NCBI GenBank assembly: GCA_903892415.1
Contig: CAITIQ010000198.1
Location: 1 to 44,858 of the forward strand
Source: an uncultured delta proteobacterium
GTDB taxonomy: Bacteria; Myxococcota_A; Polyangia; Polyangiales; Polyangiaceae
Length of the DNA: 44,858 bases
Direction: 5' to 3'
Part shown: positions 20,883 to 31,229 of the stretch, one piece after another
How positions within the stretch are numbered: position 1 is the stretch's first letter
Layout of the letters: each line of letters starts with the position of its first letter
Translations under genes and position numbers: made by a program
The notes under the pieces: generated by a model
Databases searched by the model: none
Told to the model about the DNA's origin: nothing
What the model saw: the letters and a program-made list of their open reading frames with translations, nothing else

Positions 20883-22166
20883 ATGTCGAAGCCCCTTCGT
20901 TCTTCGTTGCCGCTCTTCTTGTGTGCGACGCTGGCGTCAGCCGCTTGTGGTGACTCCGGTGCAAGCGGGGGGAACGGCGGCACCAGCTCAAACGGGGGAG
21001 CGCCAACGAACGGCGGTGGGGGGCAAGCCGGCGGCTTCACCAATGGAACGGGCGGGGCCAGCGGTGGTGGCGAGCCATGCGCGCAAGACTCCTCTGAGGC
21101 CACGCTGATCAATCAGCCGGTGGACATCATCTTCGTGATCGACAACTCGGGCTCGATGTCCGCCGAAATCGAGGAGGTAGAGCAGCAGATCAACGCTAAC
21201 TTCGCGGCGATCATCGATAGCGCGATGCCTGCGATCGACTACCGCGTGATCATGGTCGCGGCGTTTGGTGATAGCGGCAACCAGGAGATATGCGTGGCTG
21301 AGCCGCTCGGGGGAATCCCGGATAACGACGGGGACGGCCACTGCGACAACATCCCCAACCAGCCCGTCAATACCGACAAGTTCTTTCACCACAGCGTGGA
21401 TATCTCGAGTCACGACGCCCTCTGTCAGCTGATCGATCAGTTGGCCGCTCCCGATCAGTTCAACCTTCAGCCAACGGGCTATGCGGCGTTGCTAAGGCCG
21501 GAGGCCTTCAAGTTCTTTGCCGTCATCACTGACGACAACGTCAGCTGTGACAACTACGACGACGGAAACTCGGTGGCGGAAGGGGAGGGGGTTGCGACCG
21601 CTTGGGATACCAATCTGCGCACCGCCTATCCGGCGGAGTTCGGTGCGCTGGATGGCCCGCGCAAATACTCCTTCTGGAGCATCGTCGCGCTCGAGCCGCT
21701 GGCGCCTTCAGCAGCCGATCCCTACGGCATCCCGCACGCGCCCAGCGACCCGATCACCACCAATGAGTGCACTCCTTCGGCGGTGAACCCCGGCACCGGC
21801 TATCAAGCCCTGAGCGTGCTCACCGAGGGCTATCGCTTTCCGACCTGTGGGCTCGATTACACCTCCATCTTTACGCTCATGGCGCAGGGCGTAATTCAAG
21901 GCGCTGCCGTGCCCTGCGAATACGATGTACCGGCGGCCCCGGATGGCCAAACCATCGATTTGGCGACGGTGCAGGTGCAGTACGCCACTGCCGGTCTCGC
22001 CGTCACGACCTTCAATCAGGTAGCTGATCTCGCTGCCTGCACGGACGGCTCTTTCTTCATCGAGGCCGGCAAGATCAAGCTCTGTCCGGGCGCTTGTTCC
22101 ACGGTCCAAGCGGATCCGGATGCATCGATCAACATCCTCTACGGCTGCGACATCGACGTGAGGTGA
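20883..22166 (+). CDS. vWA-domain lipoprotein, long form
   Basis: 427 aa from the ATG at 20883. The signal peptide ends in A-S-A-A-C, followed by an Asn/Gly/Ser-rich linker of about 45 residues. The vWA domain (from about residue 80) has the metal site D-N-S-G-S-M-S and F-A-V-I-T-D-D. The C-terminal end I-K-L-C-P-G-A-C ... A-S-I-N-I-L-Y-G-C is the same Cys-containing module found in the lipoprotein at 3696-4778. Such proteins are numerous in myxobacteria and are presumed to be cell-surface binding proteins; none has a firmly known role. It is followed 41 bp later by the M30-like peptidase gene on the same strand. Confidence 0.88.
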   Translation: MSKPLRSSLPLFLCATLASAACGDSGASGGNGGTSSNGGAPTNGGGGQAGGFTNGTGGASGGGEPCAQDSSEATLINQPVDIIFVIDNSGSMSAEIEEVEQQINANFAAIIDSAMPAIDYRVIMVAAFGDSGNQEICVAEPLGGIPDNDGDGHCDNIPNQPVNTDKFFHHSVDISSHDALCQLIDQLAAPDQFNLQPTGYAALLRPEAFKFFAVITDDNVSCDNYDDGNSVAEGEGVATAWDTNLRTAYPAEFGALDGPRKYSFWSIVALEPLAPSAADPYGIPHAPSDPITTNECTPSAVNPGTGYQALSVLTEGYRFPTCGLDYTSIFTLMAQGVIQGAAVPCEYDVPAAPDGQTIDLATVQVQYATAGLAVTTFNQVADLAACTDGSFFIEAGKIKLCPGACSTVQADPDASINILYGCDIDVR

Positions 22167-22207
22167 TTGGATTTGCGTCTGCCCAGAAGAAGCGGTCTTC
22201 TTCGCAC

Positions 22208-23842
22208 ATGCGTACCTTCGCCGGCTTCTCGCTGCTTCTTTGGGTAGGACTTTCGACCGTTGCTTGTGGTGACGACGAGTCGGACGGCACTGGGGGGACC
22301 GGTGGCGTCAGCAGCGGAGGCGGCGGAAGCACTGCTAACGGCGGAGAAGGCGGCAGCGGCGGCAACTCGAGCGAGCCCGTCGCGCTCACCTCCGTCGTGG
22401 CACCAACCGAGTTCAGCGTCGTGTTGCAGCTACAGGGAGAGTTCATCGCCGGGCACCCGCAACAGCCCTCGATGTACGCGCTGACGAGCCTGAACGGCGA
22501 TCTCGAGGTCCTCTCCGTCAGCTTCGACGCGGCGGCCAATACCATCACGCTGGAGACCTCCAAGCAGAAGCTCGGCATCGAATACACGCTGACGGTGAAG
22601 GCGCCAGGCAACGAACTCGACTTCAAGTTCCAGGCCTTTCTCTCGGCAGACACGGCGACCTTCTGGGCCGTCGACTTCGCCGACTTCAGCAACTACCAAG
22701 TCACGGCTCGTCGCGAGCGCGTTGGTGAGCACGTGGTGGTTTACGCCACTCCCGAGGCAGAGGACGCCGACGATCTCGATCAGACAGTCGCCTACTTTGA
22801 CGAGACGATCTTCCCGATCGAGACCGCAGAGCTTACCGCCGCGCCCGACCGGGACGGCAACGGCAAGGTGCTGCTCTTGGGGCTGAACGGCAACCAATAC
22901 TACGGCGGCTATTTCTCGCCGGTCGACTCGCTCACCGACGCCGAAGCCATGCAGTTTGGTGGGCACTCCAACGAGATGGAGATGCTCTACGTGAGCGTGC
23001 CCGACAACGGAAATAACTATCTACCAATCCAGGTCGTGGCTCACGAGTTCTCGCACTTGCTCTACAACGAGACTCACGATTTCAGCCAGACGGACTGGAG
23101 TTGGCACAACGAGGGCATGGCGGAGTGCGCGGTTCACCTCGTGACAGGGATGCAAAACGAGTATGCCACCGATACCTATTTTGCGCCCAATACACCGTTA
23201 GCGGCGGGGCAATCCTTGGTGCAATGGGAGTACGCCAACTACTACCAGTACGCGCAGGCCTACATGTTACTGGCTTACTCGGCATCACGGCTAGGCGGCA
23301 TTGATTCGTTCGGAGATCTGTTTGCGCTGCAGGGCTCTCCGGCCTCGCTCGAGGCCGTCTTCCAAGCTGAATTTTCGCGGTCCTTCAGTGAGACCCAGCT
23401 CGACTTCTTGACCGCCGCCTGGCTCGATGAGCCTTCGGGTCCCTACGGCTTTAGCGGCCTGGTTTCTCCGCCCAATCAGCCACCGACGCTACCCGTCATT
23501 CCAGGGAGCTTGCCGCCGTTTACTGGGGTGTTCATGGGCGTCTCCCAGACCATGGCCTCGCCCGTCGGCGCAGGGCCAGACGTCGTGCACCGCGGTGTAA
23601 GCGGCGCGGGCTCGGTGGATGACGTCGCTCCGTTCGACTCGAGCGGCGGCGCGCTCATCGCCCTCAACACCGACAGCACGCTGAACGCCACGCCTCAATC
23701 CACGGGAACGTTCTCCCTTGCTGCGGCGGCCTCCGTGGCTGAGGCCAGTGCCGACGCCGGCCTTTGGCTTCATCCTCCCCCGGTCAAGCCCGCCAACCGT
23801 GAGCAACTACTGAAGTGGAGAAAGCGCGTCCACGGTCACTGA
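22208..23842 (+). CDS. M30 (hyicolysin-like) metallopeptidase lipoprotein
   Basis: About 544 aa from the ATG at 22208; the frame is open 114 bases further but a lipoprotein signal starts here (L-S-T-V-A-C). A Gly-rich linker follows. The zinc site V-V-A-H-E-F-S-H-L-L (H279-H283) and a downstream W-H-N-E-G-M-A-E (E302) give the HExxH + E arrangement of peptidase family M30 and relatives. An N-terminal beta domain (about 50-150) precedes the catalytic part. It likely digests proteins at the cell surface, in keeping with predatory or scavenging lifestyles of this phylum. The last 15 residues are basic, which is odd for a surface protein. Confidence 0.88.
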   Translation: MRTFAGFSLLLWVGLSTVACGDDESDGTGGTGGVSSGGGGSTANGGEGGSGGNSSEPVALTSVVAPTEFSVVLQLQGEFIAGHPQQPSMYALTSLNGDLEVLSVSFDAAANTITLETSKQKLGIEYTLTVKAPGNELDFKFQAFLSADTATFWAVDFADFSNYQVTARRERVGEHVVVYATPEAEDADDLDQTVAYFDETIFPIETAELTAAPDRDGNGKVLLLGLNGNQYYGGYFSPVDSLTDAEAMQFGGHSNEMEMLYVSVPDNGNNYLPIQVVAHEFSHLLYNETHDFSQTDWSWHNEGMAECAVHLVTGMQNEYATDTYFAPNTPLAAGQSLVQWEYANYYQYAQAYMLLAYSASRLGGIDSFGDLFALQGSPASLEAVFQAEFSRSFSETQLDFLTAAWLDEPSGPYGFSGLVSPPNQPPTLPVIPGSLPPFTGVFMGVSQTMASPVGAGPDVVHRGVSGAGSVDDVAPFDSSGGALIALNTDSTLNATPQSTGTFSLAAAASVAEASADAGLWLHPPPVKPANREQLLKWRKRVHGH

Positions 23843-23890
23843 TCGGCGCTGCGCGTTGCCTGCGGCCGAAGGCTCGTGTAGCCAGCGTTC

Positions 23891-24496
23891 ATGGCAGGCG
23901 GAGCAGCAGGCGGGGCCCTCGCGGGCATCATCATTGCCAACAACATCGTGCGCCTGAAAAAGGGGGTAGCGCTTGCGAGCACTGCCTGGCAGGGGCTCGA
24001 GGCCAAGGGCCTGAAGCTCGGCTCCGAAGCGGTGACTGGTTTTGCCGCTGCCTCGGGTGAAACCAGGCCCGTCCTCTCGGGAGCCATCCAAGGTTGTGAC
24101 TGCTCAGTAAAGGTGGTTTCGGACTTCGTTCACTCGGCCCACACCCGCGTTGGGGCCAAGAGCAGCCAGCCCTATGAGGCGGCAGTGGGAGTTCACCCGA
24201 GCCCGGCAGGGCTGTTCGGCTCCATCCGAGCTTGGCTCGCCCAGGATATCGAGATCGGCGATCCGGAGTTCGATCACGCCTTTTTGATCACCGCCAAGCC
24301 GTCCGAGGCGGCGATCTCCTTCCTCACCCCGAGCATGAAGGAGGCGATCTCCGCGCTGGCAGGAGCAAGCTTTGCGGGCCTGGTGATCGAGCGAGGCGAG
24401 GTTAGCCTGCTATTTCAGGGCGTAGAGACGAATGTCGAGCTGCTCTCGCTTGCTGTGGACGTCGTCATCGCCGCCGCGCATTGGCGCTTTGATTGA
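23891..24496 (+). CDS. Hypothetical protein with Gly-rich membrane segment
   Basis: 201 aa from the ATG at 23891, with no clear ribosome site. The N-terminus G-G-A-A-G-G-A-L-A-G-I-I-I-A-N-N is a possible Gly-zipper transmembrane helix. The only family-like element is D-I-E-I-G-D-P-E-F-D-H-A-F-L-I near residue 120, a pattern I associate with uncharacterised bacterial membrane proteins whose soluble domain follows a short anchor. No catalytic motif is visible. It is 48 bp after the M30-like peptidase gene and 14 bp from the convergent uppP gene. Confidence 0.7.
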   Translation: MAGGAAGGALAGIIIANNIVRLKKGVALASTAWQGLEAKGLKLGSEAVTGFAAASGETRPVLSGAIQGCDCSVKVVSDFVHSAHTRVGAKSSQPYEAAVGVHPSPAGLFGSIRAWLAQDIEIGDPEFDHAFLITAKPSEAAISFLTPSMKEAISALAGASFAGLVIERGEVSLLFQGVETNVELLSLAVDVVIAAAHWRFD

Positions 24497-24510
24497 GGCT
24501 TAGCGACTGG

Positions 24511-25359
24511 TCAACGTGCCCACACCAGCACGAAGATGCCCAACACGATGCGGTAATAGCCAAAGGGGGCTAGCCCGAATTTATTGAGGTATCGCAAGAA
24601 GACCGAGATTACGGCGAGCGACACCGCAAAGGCTGTTGCCAATCCAATCAGCAGGGCGAGCACCCCGCCCTCTGCAGCGAATAGCGCGTCGCCATCCTTC
24701 ACCAGGTCCAGCACAGTGGCACTGCCTAGCACCGGGATCGAAAGCAGGAAGGAAAACTGGGCAGCCGTCTTGGCGCGAAGCCCCGAGGCTTGCCCTCCAA
24801 CGATGGTGCTCATCGAACGCGAGAACCCGGGCCAAAGCGCTGCACACTGGCAAACCCCGATGATTAGCGCGCGTTGCAGCGTCACCGCCGTCAACGATTC
24901 CTCCTTGGGCTCGTGCTCGGTGCTGGGGAACAAGTAGGGGGCTGCGATCATCACCAGCCCACCGACGATGAGGGCCGTTGCGACTGGGGTTGGCCCCATC
25001 AGTCGGGCTTTGACGAAGCTGTGAAGGAGAAAGCCGATCCCCGCCGCGGGGAGGAAGGCCACGCCGAGCGCCAAGAACAACTGTTGTTGCTCCTTCTGCT
25101 TAGCGAGCAGGCCGCGTACGAGCGTCAAAAGCACGTCGCGGTAGTAGACAATCACCGCCAGAACAGCACCCGCCTGAATCGCGATCTCGAGGGTCTTGGC
25201 TGCCGCGTCGTTATGACCGAGAGATTCCCCCAAGAGGATCAAATGTCCGGTGGAGGAAACCGGAAGGAACTCGGTCAAGCCCTCGAGAATACCGAGCAGA
25301 ACAACGTGGAGAGGATTCAAGGGCGCGCTCGGTTCAGGGAGGAAGAAGCGTGAACTCAA
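24511..25359 (-). CDS. uppP: Undecaprenyl-diphosphatase UppP/BacA
   Basis: 282 aa from a TTG at 25359; a second TTG at 25320 would give the more usual beginning (M-N-P-L-H-V-V-L-L-G-I). The family motifs are present: E-G-L-T-E-F-L-P-V-S-S-T-G-H in the first membrane region and P-G-F-S-R-S in the second half, with seven to eight hydrophobic segments. The enzyme recycles the C55 lipid carrier for peptidoglycan and other envelope polymers and can give bacitracin resistance. The gene begins inside the 3' end of the Cys-repeat protein gene (26 bp overlap with the first start), so it appears to be co-transcribed with three genes for secreted proteins, an unexpected setting for a housekeeping gene. 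Confidence 0.95.
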   Translation of the reverse strand: MSSRFFLPEPSAPLNPLHVVLLGILEGLTEFLPVSSTGHLILLGESLGHNDAAAKTLEIAIQAGAVLAVIVYYRDVLLTLVRGLLAKQKEQQQLFLALGVAFLPAAGIGFLLHSFVKARLMGPTPVATALIVGGLVMIAAPYLFPSTEHEPKEESLTAVTLQRALIIGVCQCAALWPGFSRSMSTIVGGQASGLRAKTAAQFSFLLSIPVLGSATVLDLVKDGDALFAAEGGVLALLIGLATAFAVSLAVISVFLRYLNKFGLAPFGYYRIVLGIFVLVWAR

Positions 25360-26731
25360 TCGTGTAAGGGCCGGACTCTCCGAGGAAGCCGTCCACGAAA
25401 ACGAAGTACTGGTTGCCCGCGGTCACCGGCACATTGGTGAGCTCCAGCTCCCCCGTATTCCCCATCTCGGAGCATGCGAGCTCGGTCGCTGCGCTCGAAC
25501 AGTTGGTGCGCACGTACAAGGAAGCATCAAAGGAGGGATCCAAGGCTGCGACGAGCTTGCCGTTCTCCGGCGGGACAATGCGGTAAACTACCTCCGGCGT
25601 GGTGTCTGAATCACAGTTGCCAGTGCCCTGGTGGTCCGCCGACGCAACCGCTGTGTTGCCGCTTACGGTGTAAGGGTCATTGAACCCCGATAGTGGGATA
25701 TTAACTCCAGGGCAGTTATCACCGGCGACGCCTCCTAGCAGCGTTGCACCCAATAGGAACTCACCTGTGGTGGTATTCCAGCCGTCAGCGAATACGTAGT
25801 AGGTAGTGCCGGCCTGCACCGCAAACGTCGCGCTCTCCACTCCGCCAGCGAACGTAGAGTCCACACAGGCAAGCTCCGCTCCGCCCTCGCAGGCGTCCCG
25901 AACGTAAAGCACCGGGTCCAAGTCGTTGTTGACGGCGAGGAAGTCCAACGTGAGCACGCCATCTGCTTCGGGCGTCAATGCATAGACGTATTCGGGCGCA
26001 TCAGCGCCACCGCAGCTGCCCTCGTATTGGGGCGTGGCGTCGGCGGTGTTGCCACCCAGGGTGACGTCTCCGCCAGCCGGAACCGAAACCGCAATGCCGG
26101 GACAGCCGAAGGTATCGGGCACGTTGACGAAACAGCCGTTGGAGCACGGGTCGTCGTCTACCGAGTTGCCGTCGTCGCACTCCTCGACGCCGGCCTGTGC
26201 GTAGCCGTCCCCGCAAAAGGCTGAAAAGCAGCCTTCAACACAGTCGTCGTTGTTGTCGGTGTTGCCGTCGTCGCACTCTTCACCGGCGTCGAGCATGTTG
26301 TTGCCGCAGCCAACGCCCGCGGTGCAGGTCGAGGTGCAGGCGTCCCCGTCCTCGGTGTTGCCGTCGTCGCAATCCTCAACCCCGGCTTGGACGAAGCCGT
26401 CGCCGCAGCTTGCAACAACGCACTCCCCGACACAGCCGTCGCTGTTGTCGGAGTTACCGTCGTCACAGTCCTCGAAGCCCGAGTGAACGACGAGATCACC
26501 GCACTTGGGTAGGGTGCAGTTGGCGAGGCAATCATCGGTGTCTTCGAAGTTGCCGTCGTCACACTCTTCGCCCAGATCCGGATCGGCGATGGCGTCTCCA
26601 CAGAAGATGTCTGCGCCGCCGGAACCGCCAGCGCCAGCGGCTCCAGCTCCGCCTGTGCCCGAGTCACCGCAAGCGAAGCTCAGCCCAAGGGTCAACAGTA
26701 ACGCGGGCGTAAGAACAGAGCTCATTCGCAT
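25334..26731 (-). CDS. Lipoprotein with five myxobacterial Cys-rich (DUF4215) repeats
   Basis: 465 aa. The signal peptide ends in L-S-F-A-C. After a Gly/Ala linker, five tandem repeats of about 28-30 residues occur (about 44-210), each with C-G-D/N ... E-C/D-C-D-D-G-N ... C ... C, the DUF4215/myxobacterial disulfide repeat. Two domains with Y-V-Y/V-Y-R-I and Y-Y-V-F-A-D-G-W / Y-F-V-F-V-D-G-F follow; these look like prepeptidase C-terminal (PPC)-type beta sandwiches. Surface adhesion or calcium-stabilised scaffolding is the usual guess for such proteins. The start has GAGGA upstream and lies 10 bp after the Cys-rich lipoprotein gene. Confidence 0.92.
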   Translation of the reverse strand: MRMSSVLTPALLLTLGLSFACGDSGTGGAGAAGAGGSGGADIFCGDAIADPDLGEECDDGNFEDTDDCLANCTLPKCGDLVVHSGFEDCDDGNSDNSDGCVGECVVASCGDGFVQAGVEDCDDGNTEDGDACTSTCTAGVGCGNNMLDAGEECDDGNTDNNDDCVEGCFSAFCGDGYAQAGVEECDDGNSVDDDPCSNGCFVNVPDTFGCPGIAVSVPAGGDVTLGGNTADATPQYEGSCGGADAPEYVYALTPEADGVLTLDFLAVNNDLDPVLYVRDACEGGAELACVDSTFAGGVESATFAVQAGTTYYVFADGWNTTTGEFLLGATLLGGVAGDNCPGVNIPLSGFNDPYTVSGNTAVASADHQGTGNCDSDTTPEVVYRIVPPENGKLVAALDPSFDASLYVRTNCSSAATELACSEMGNTGELELTNVPVTAGNQYFVFVDGFLGESGPYTIEFTLLPP

Positions 26732-26741
26732 AAGGGAGTCC

Positions 26742-27640
26742 TCAGTTGCAGTCGGGGTCGCTGATGCAACAGCCGATCACTTCGCCGTTGGAGTTGCAGT
26801 CGGCGTTGGGGCAGTCACTGTCTTCATAACAACCCTTGGTGCACGCATCGAAGGTGCAGACGTTCTGCGAGGCGAGACCGAGGTCGCAGGACATCTCGAT
26901 CACGTCGTTCAGGTAGAGAACCTCGCCGGAGTTGGAGTCACACAGGGTGCCGTAGGGCATGCCGGTGGCTGCCTCTCCCCAGTTAGCGCAGCCGGCGAAC
27001 GCGAGGTTGATGTCATCGAGGGCGATGGCTCCGTTGCAGACGCTCGTGGCGCCGTACGCCGAGCACTCTTCTTGGTTGATGCAATAGGGCACGCAGCTGA
27101 GCCCGACGCCCGCACTCAGCGGCACCTCGGCGCAGTCCCCGTACAACCTCTTTGCGTCGTCGTAGCACTCCACATACGACTCACAGCTGCGGGTGCAGTA
27201 ACCGTTTTCACATACGCCGGTGAGGCACTCGGAGGCGCTGTCACAAGGCGAATACAGCTCCTCGGTGCCGGTTTGGCTCGAGCCGCAGGGGCCGTCAGGC
27301 GTGGTGCAATCGGTGAAGCTCAGCCCGTCTCCACTGCAGGTCTTGGTGCCTTGATCGGCGTTGTCACACGTGCAGGTGATGACCTCGTCGGGGGTGCAGA
27401 TGCCGATCGGCCCGTCGGTGGTGCCGGTGCCGATGCTGGGGCACTCGCCCTCGGGAGTGGTGCACTCCCCGAGACTCTGGCCGTCGTCTGCGCAGGTCTG
27501 CGTCCCTTGAACGCTTCCGCCACGACACTTGCAGAAGACCTCGGTGCCGGGCGTGCAGACTTGCTCCGAGGTTGAGTCACCGCAAGCCGAAGCAAACAGC
27601 GAAACCAGCAGAACACAGCAAAAGCGAAGCGATCGAATCA

Positions 27641-27644
<4 letters not shown>
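26742..27644 (-). CDS. Cys-rich lipoprotein
   Basis: 300 aa from ATG 27644, which overlaps the stop of the matrixin gene (ATGA); a second ATG follows immediately at 27641 and A-A-G-G-G-G lies just upstream. The signal ends in L-F-A-S-A-C. More than 30 Cys residues are spread over the mature chain. They include two internal repeats of the form C-T-P-(G/D)-E ... C-x-C ... G-T-K/Q-T-C ... G-x-S ... C-T-T-P-(E/D)-G, then C-x-S-x-x-E-C-L-T-G-V-C-E-N-G-Y-C. This is an EGF-like/disulfide-rich surface protein of a type abundant in Polyangia. No enzyme motif is seen. Confidence 0.88.
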
Positions 27645-28555
<911 letters not shown>

Positions 28556-28668
28556 GAGGCCTCATACCAAGACAAGCTGAAGTTCGCCCGGGATGCTAGC
28601 ACGAAGGCTTCTCGGCCCGCCGAGCGAGCAGGGCTCAGCGGCCGCTCGGTTGTGCTAACCGGTAGGCC

Positions 28669-31224
28669 ATGGTCGAGCTGGGCGCTGAGTTGGGCGAGAT
28701 TGCGGGGCTGTCTTCACCGCAGATCCAAGCTGCGCGCCACGAGAAGGGCCCGATGGTGGTTTTCGCCGGCGCTGGTTCCGGCAAGACGCGCGTCATCACC
28801 TATCGCATCGCCAACCTGCTGGCCACCCATCGGGTACCGCCTTATCGCGTGCTCGCGGTCACCTTTACCAACAAGGCTGCAGCGGAGATGCGCCATCGGC
28901 TGACCAAGTTGGTTGGCGAGGAGCTATCGCGAGATCTGTGGGTGGGGACCTTTCACGCGACCTGCGCCAAGTTGTTGCGTCGTTACCCAGCGGCCTGTGG
29001 ACTCAAGTCCTCCTTTCTCGTCTACGACGACGATGACCAGCGCGCGGTGATGAATCGCATCTACAAAGACCAGGGCATCGACGATAAGAAGTTCCCGTTG
29101 CGCCAGGTCTTGGGTCGCATCCACAAGGAGAAGCAAGAGGGCGTCACCGGCACCGACTTCATTCCGGGCAACTTCATGGAACGCACCATCGCTCAGTGCT
29201 TCCAGGCCTACGACGAGCGCTTGCGCGCGGCCAACGCCGTCGACTTCGACGACCTACTGCTCTACGTGATGCGCCTGCTCGAGAATAAGGATTCCCCCGA
29301 AGGGGAGGAGCTGCGCAAGAAGTTCTCCTACGTCTTGGTGGATGAGTTTCAGGACGTCAACCGCGTGCAATATCGACTCGTGCGTGGCTTCACCGAGAAG
29401 ACGCAGAACCTCTTCGTCGTTGGTGATGACGACCAGAGCATCTATCGCTGGCGCGGCGCCGACGTGCAGATCGTGCGCAACTTTCGGCACGACCACCCCG
29501 GCGCCAGCATCGTCAAACTGGAGCAAAACTATCGCTCCACCGCCAACGTGGTCGCAGCGGCGCTGGGCGTGATTCGCGTGGCGCGCGACCGCGAGCCGAA
29601 GGAGCTTTGGACGGCGAACCAAGCGGGCGAGAAGATCCCGATCGTCTTTTGCGTCAGCGAGCGGGATGAGGCTGCCTATGTCGCTGAGCGGATTCGCGAG
29701 GCGATGGAAGCTGGTACGCCGGCCAACGAAATCGCGGTCTTCTATCGCATTCACGCCCAGTCCCGCGTGCTCGAGGAGGTGCTGCGCAGCGAGCGGCTGC
29801 CTTATCAGATCATCGGCGGCATGCGCTTCTTCGAGCGCGCTGAGGTGAAGGACTTGGTGGCCTATCTGCGGCTCTTGACCAACCCCGATAGCGATGTCGA
29901 CCTGGTGCGTATCATCAACGTCCCAAGCCGTAAGATCGGCGATACCACGGTAGAGAAGCTGGCCGCCTTTGCGCGCGAACGCGGCAGCTCGATGTTCGCC
30001 GCGATCGAGGACTTCATTCACAGCGAGGGGCTCACGGCCCAACCGAAGAAGGCGCTCGCGCGCTTCTTGGCGCTGATGAAGGACCTCTCGAGCAGCGCGG
30101 CCACTGCAGCTCCTGCCGAGCTCGCTGAGCGCGTGGTCGAGGAGAGCGGCTACCGCGATATGCTCTCGCGGCTCGACAGCGATGAAGGTGAGGCCAAGTT
30201 GCAAAACTTGGCGGAGTTGATCGGCTCGATCGGCGAGTTCGAGGAAGAGGCGCTAGCGCAAGGCACGGTGCCAAACTTGGAGGGCTTCCTCGAGCGAGTA
30301 GCGCTGACCGCCGCACAGGACGAGCTGAAGGATGTGCCACGGGTTTGTTTGATGACGGTTCATGCGGCCAAAGGGCTCGAGTTCGATCTCGTGCTGCTGA
30401 CCGGCATGGAGGAGGACATCTTTCCGTGGCGCAGTCAGGACAACGAGCGGCCCGGTGACGTCGAGGAGGAGCGCAGGCTCGCCTATGTCGCGATCACCCG
30501 AGCCAAGAAGCACTTGTTCGTGTTGCACGCCGAACGACGGATGATCTTCGCCAATACGCGCTACAACCAACCCAGCCGCTTTCTCGGGGATATCCCGCGG
30601 GAGGTGATGCGCCCGGTGATCTCCGACACGATGCGCGCTGCACGCGGACGCTTCATCGATCGGCCGATGGCTCCGCCTGCAGAGCCGCCTCGCTTGGCCT
30701 TTCGCTCGCCCGCGGCTTCGTCACCGAGCACGCCTCGCGTCGAGCTTGATTCGGTGCGCTCCCCGGTCCGAGCTGAAGGCGAACCTGCCCGAGCTGCGGC
30801 ACGCCCGGCGAGCGGCGGCACGCTCGAACTCTTTCCCGACGTCCGACTTGGTGGCCTGCGCATGGTCGAACCGGTGGGCGATGAACTGCCGGTGCGGCCC
30901 AACTTCAGCGCGCCCGCTGCGCCGACGAGGCAAGGCTTTGTTCGAAGCATGCAGCAGCGTCCAGGCGCTGGGCCGGAGCGAGCACCTGGTGAACGCTTCG
31001 TCGAGCGCGACGACGATGCAGGCGGTTCCTCCAGCAGCCTTCGTCCGCGGGCGCGCATCAGCGCCGATCACGGTCTGGGGCCGGGCACCCGCGTCTTGCA
31101 CAAGACCTTCGGCACCGGGGTTGTGCTCAGCCTAGATGGCTCCGCCGACCCTGCGGCGATGGTGCAGTTTCCGGGCTGGACGCCCAAGCTGATCAAGATT
31201 CGCTTCCTCCAGCCGGAGGAGTGA
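28669..31224 (+). CDS. pcrA: ATP-dependent DNA helicase, PcrA/UvrD type
   Basis: 851 aa. Superfamily 1 motifs are complete: Q-motif Q-I-Q-A-A, Walker A G-A-G-S-G-K-T (about 34-40), V-T-F-T-N-K-A-A motif Ia, V-D-E-F-Q-D motif II, G-D-D-D-Q-S-I-Y-R-W-R-G motif III, Q-N-Y-R-S-T motif IV, V-H-A-A-K-G-L-E-F motif V and V-A-I-T-R-A-K motif VI. The 3'-5' helicase works in nucleotide excision repair, replication restart and removal of RNA polymerase. The C-terminus (H-K-T-F-G-T-G-V-V ... I-K-I-R-F) is the PcrA Tudor-like domain that binds RNA polymerase. A Pro/Ala/Arg-rich linker of about 150 residues before it is longer than usual. Confidence 0.97.
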   Translation: MVELGAELGEIAGLSSPQIQAARHEKGPMVVFAGAGSGKTRVITYRIANLLATHRVPPYRVLAVTFTNKAAAEMRHRLTKLVGEELSRDLWVGTFHATCAKLLRRYPAACGLKSSFLVYDDDDQRAVMNRIYKDQGIDDKKFPLRQVLGRIHKEKQEGVTGTDFIPGNFMERTIAQCFQAYDERLRAANAVDFDDLLLYVMRLLENKDSPEGEELRKKFSYVLVDEFQDVNRVQYRLVRGFTEKTQNLFVVGDDDQSIYRWRGADVQIVRNFRHDHPGASIVKLEQNYRSTANVVAAALGVIRVARDREPKELWTANQAGEKIPIVFCVSERDEAAYVAERIREAMEAGTPANEIAVFYRIHAQSRVLEEVLRSERLPYQIIGGMRFFERAEVKDLVAYLRLLTNPDSDVDLVRIINVPSRKIGDTTVEKLAAFARERGSSMFAAIEDFIHSEGLTAQPKKALARFLALMKDLSSSAATAAPAELAERVVEESGYRDMLSRLDSDEGEAKLQNLAELIGSIGEFEEEALAQGTVPNLEGFLERVALTAAQDELKDVPRVCLMTVHAAKGLEFDLVLLTGMEEDIFPWRSQDNERPGDVEEERRLAYVAITRAKKHLFVLHAERRMIFANTRYNQPSRFLGDIPREVMRPVISDTMRAARGRFIDRPMAPPAEPPRLAFRSPAASSPSTPRVELDSVRSPVRAEGEPARAAARPASGGTLELFPDVRLGGLRMVEPVGDELPVRPNFSAPAAPTRQGFVRSMQQRPGAGPERAPGERFVERDDDAGGSSSSLRPRARISADHGLGPGTRVLHKTFGTGVVLSLDGSADPAAMVQFPGWTPKLIKIRFLQPEE

Positions 31225-31229
31225 GCCGT

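Noticed and set aside
26140..26620. Periodic DNA as a CRISPR-like or VNTR array
   Set aside because: The periodicity comes from codons of the five Cys-rich protein repeats; units are not identical and lie in one frame.
26505..27575. Long plus-strand ORF of 356 codons
   Set aside because: It runs antisense across the end of the Cys-repeat gene and the Cys-rich lipoprotein gene, whose signal peptides, repeats and spacing are convincing; no family features are seen in the antisense product.
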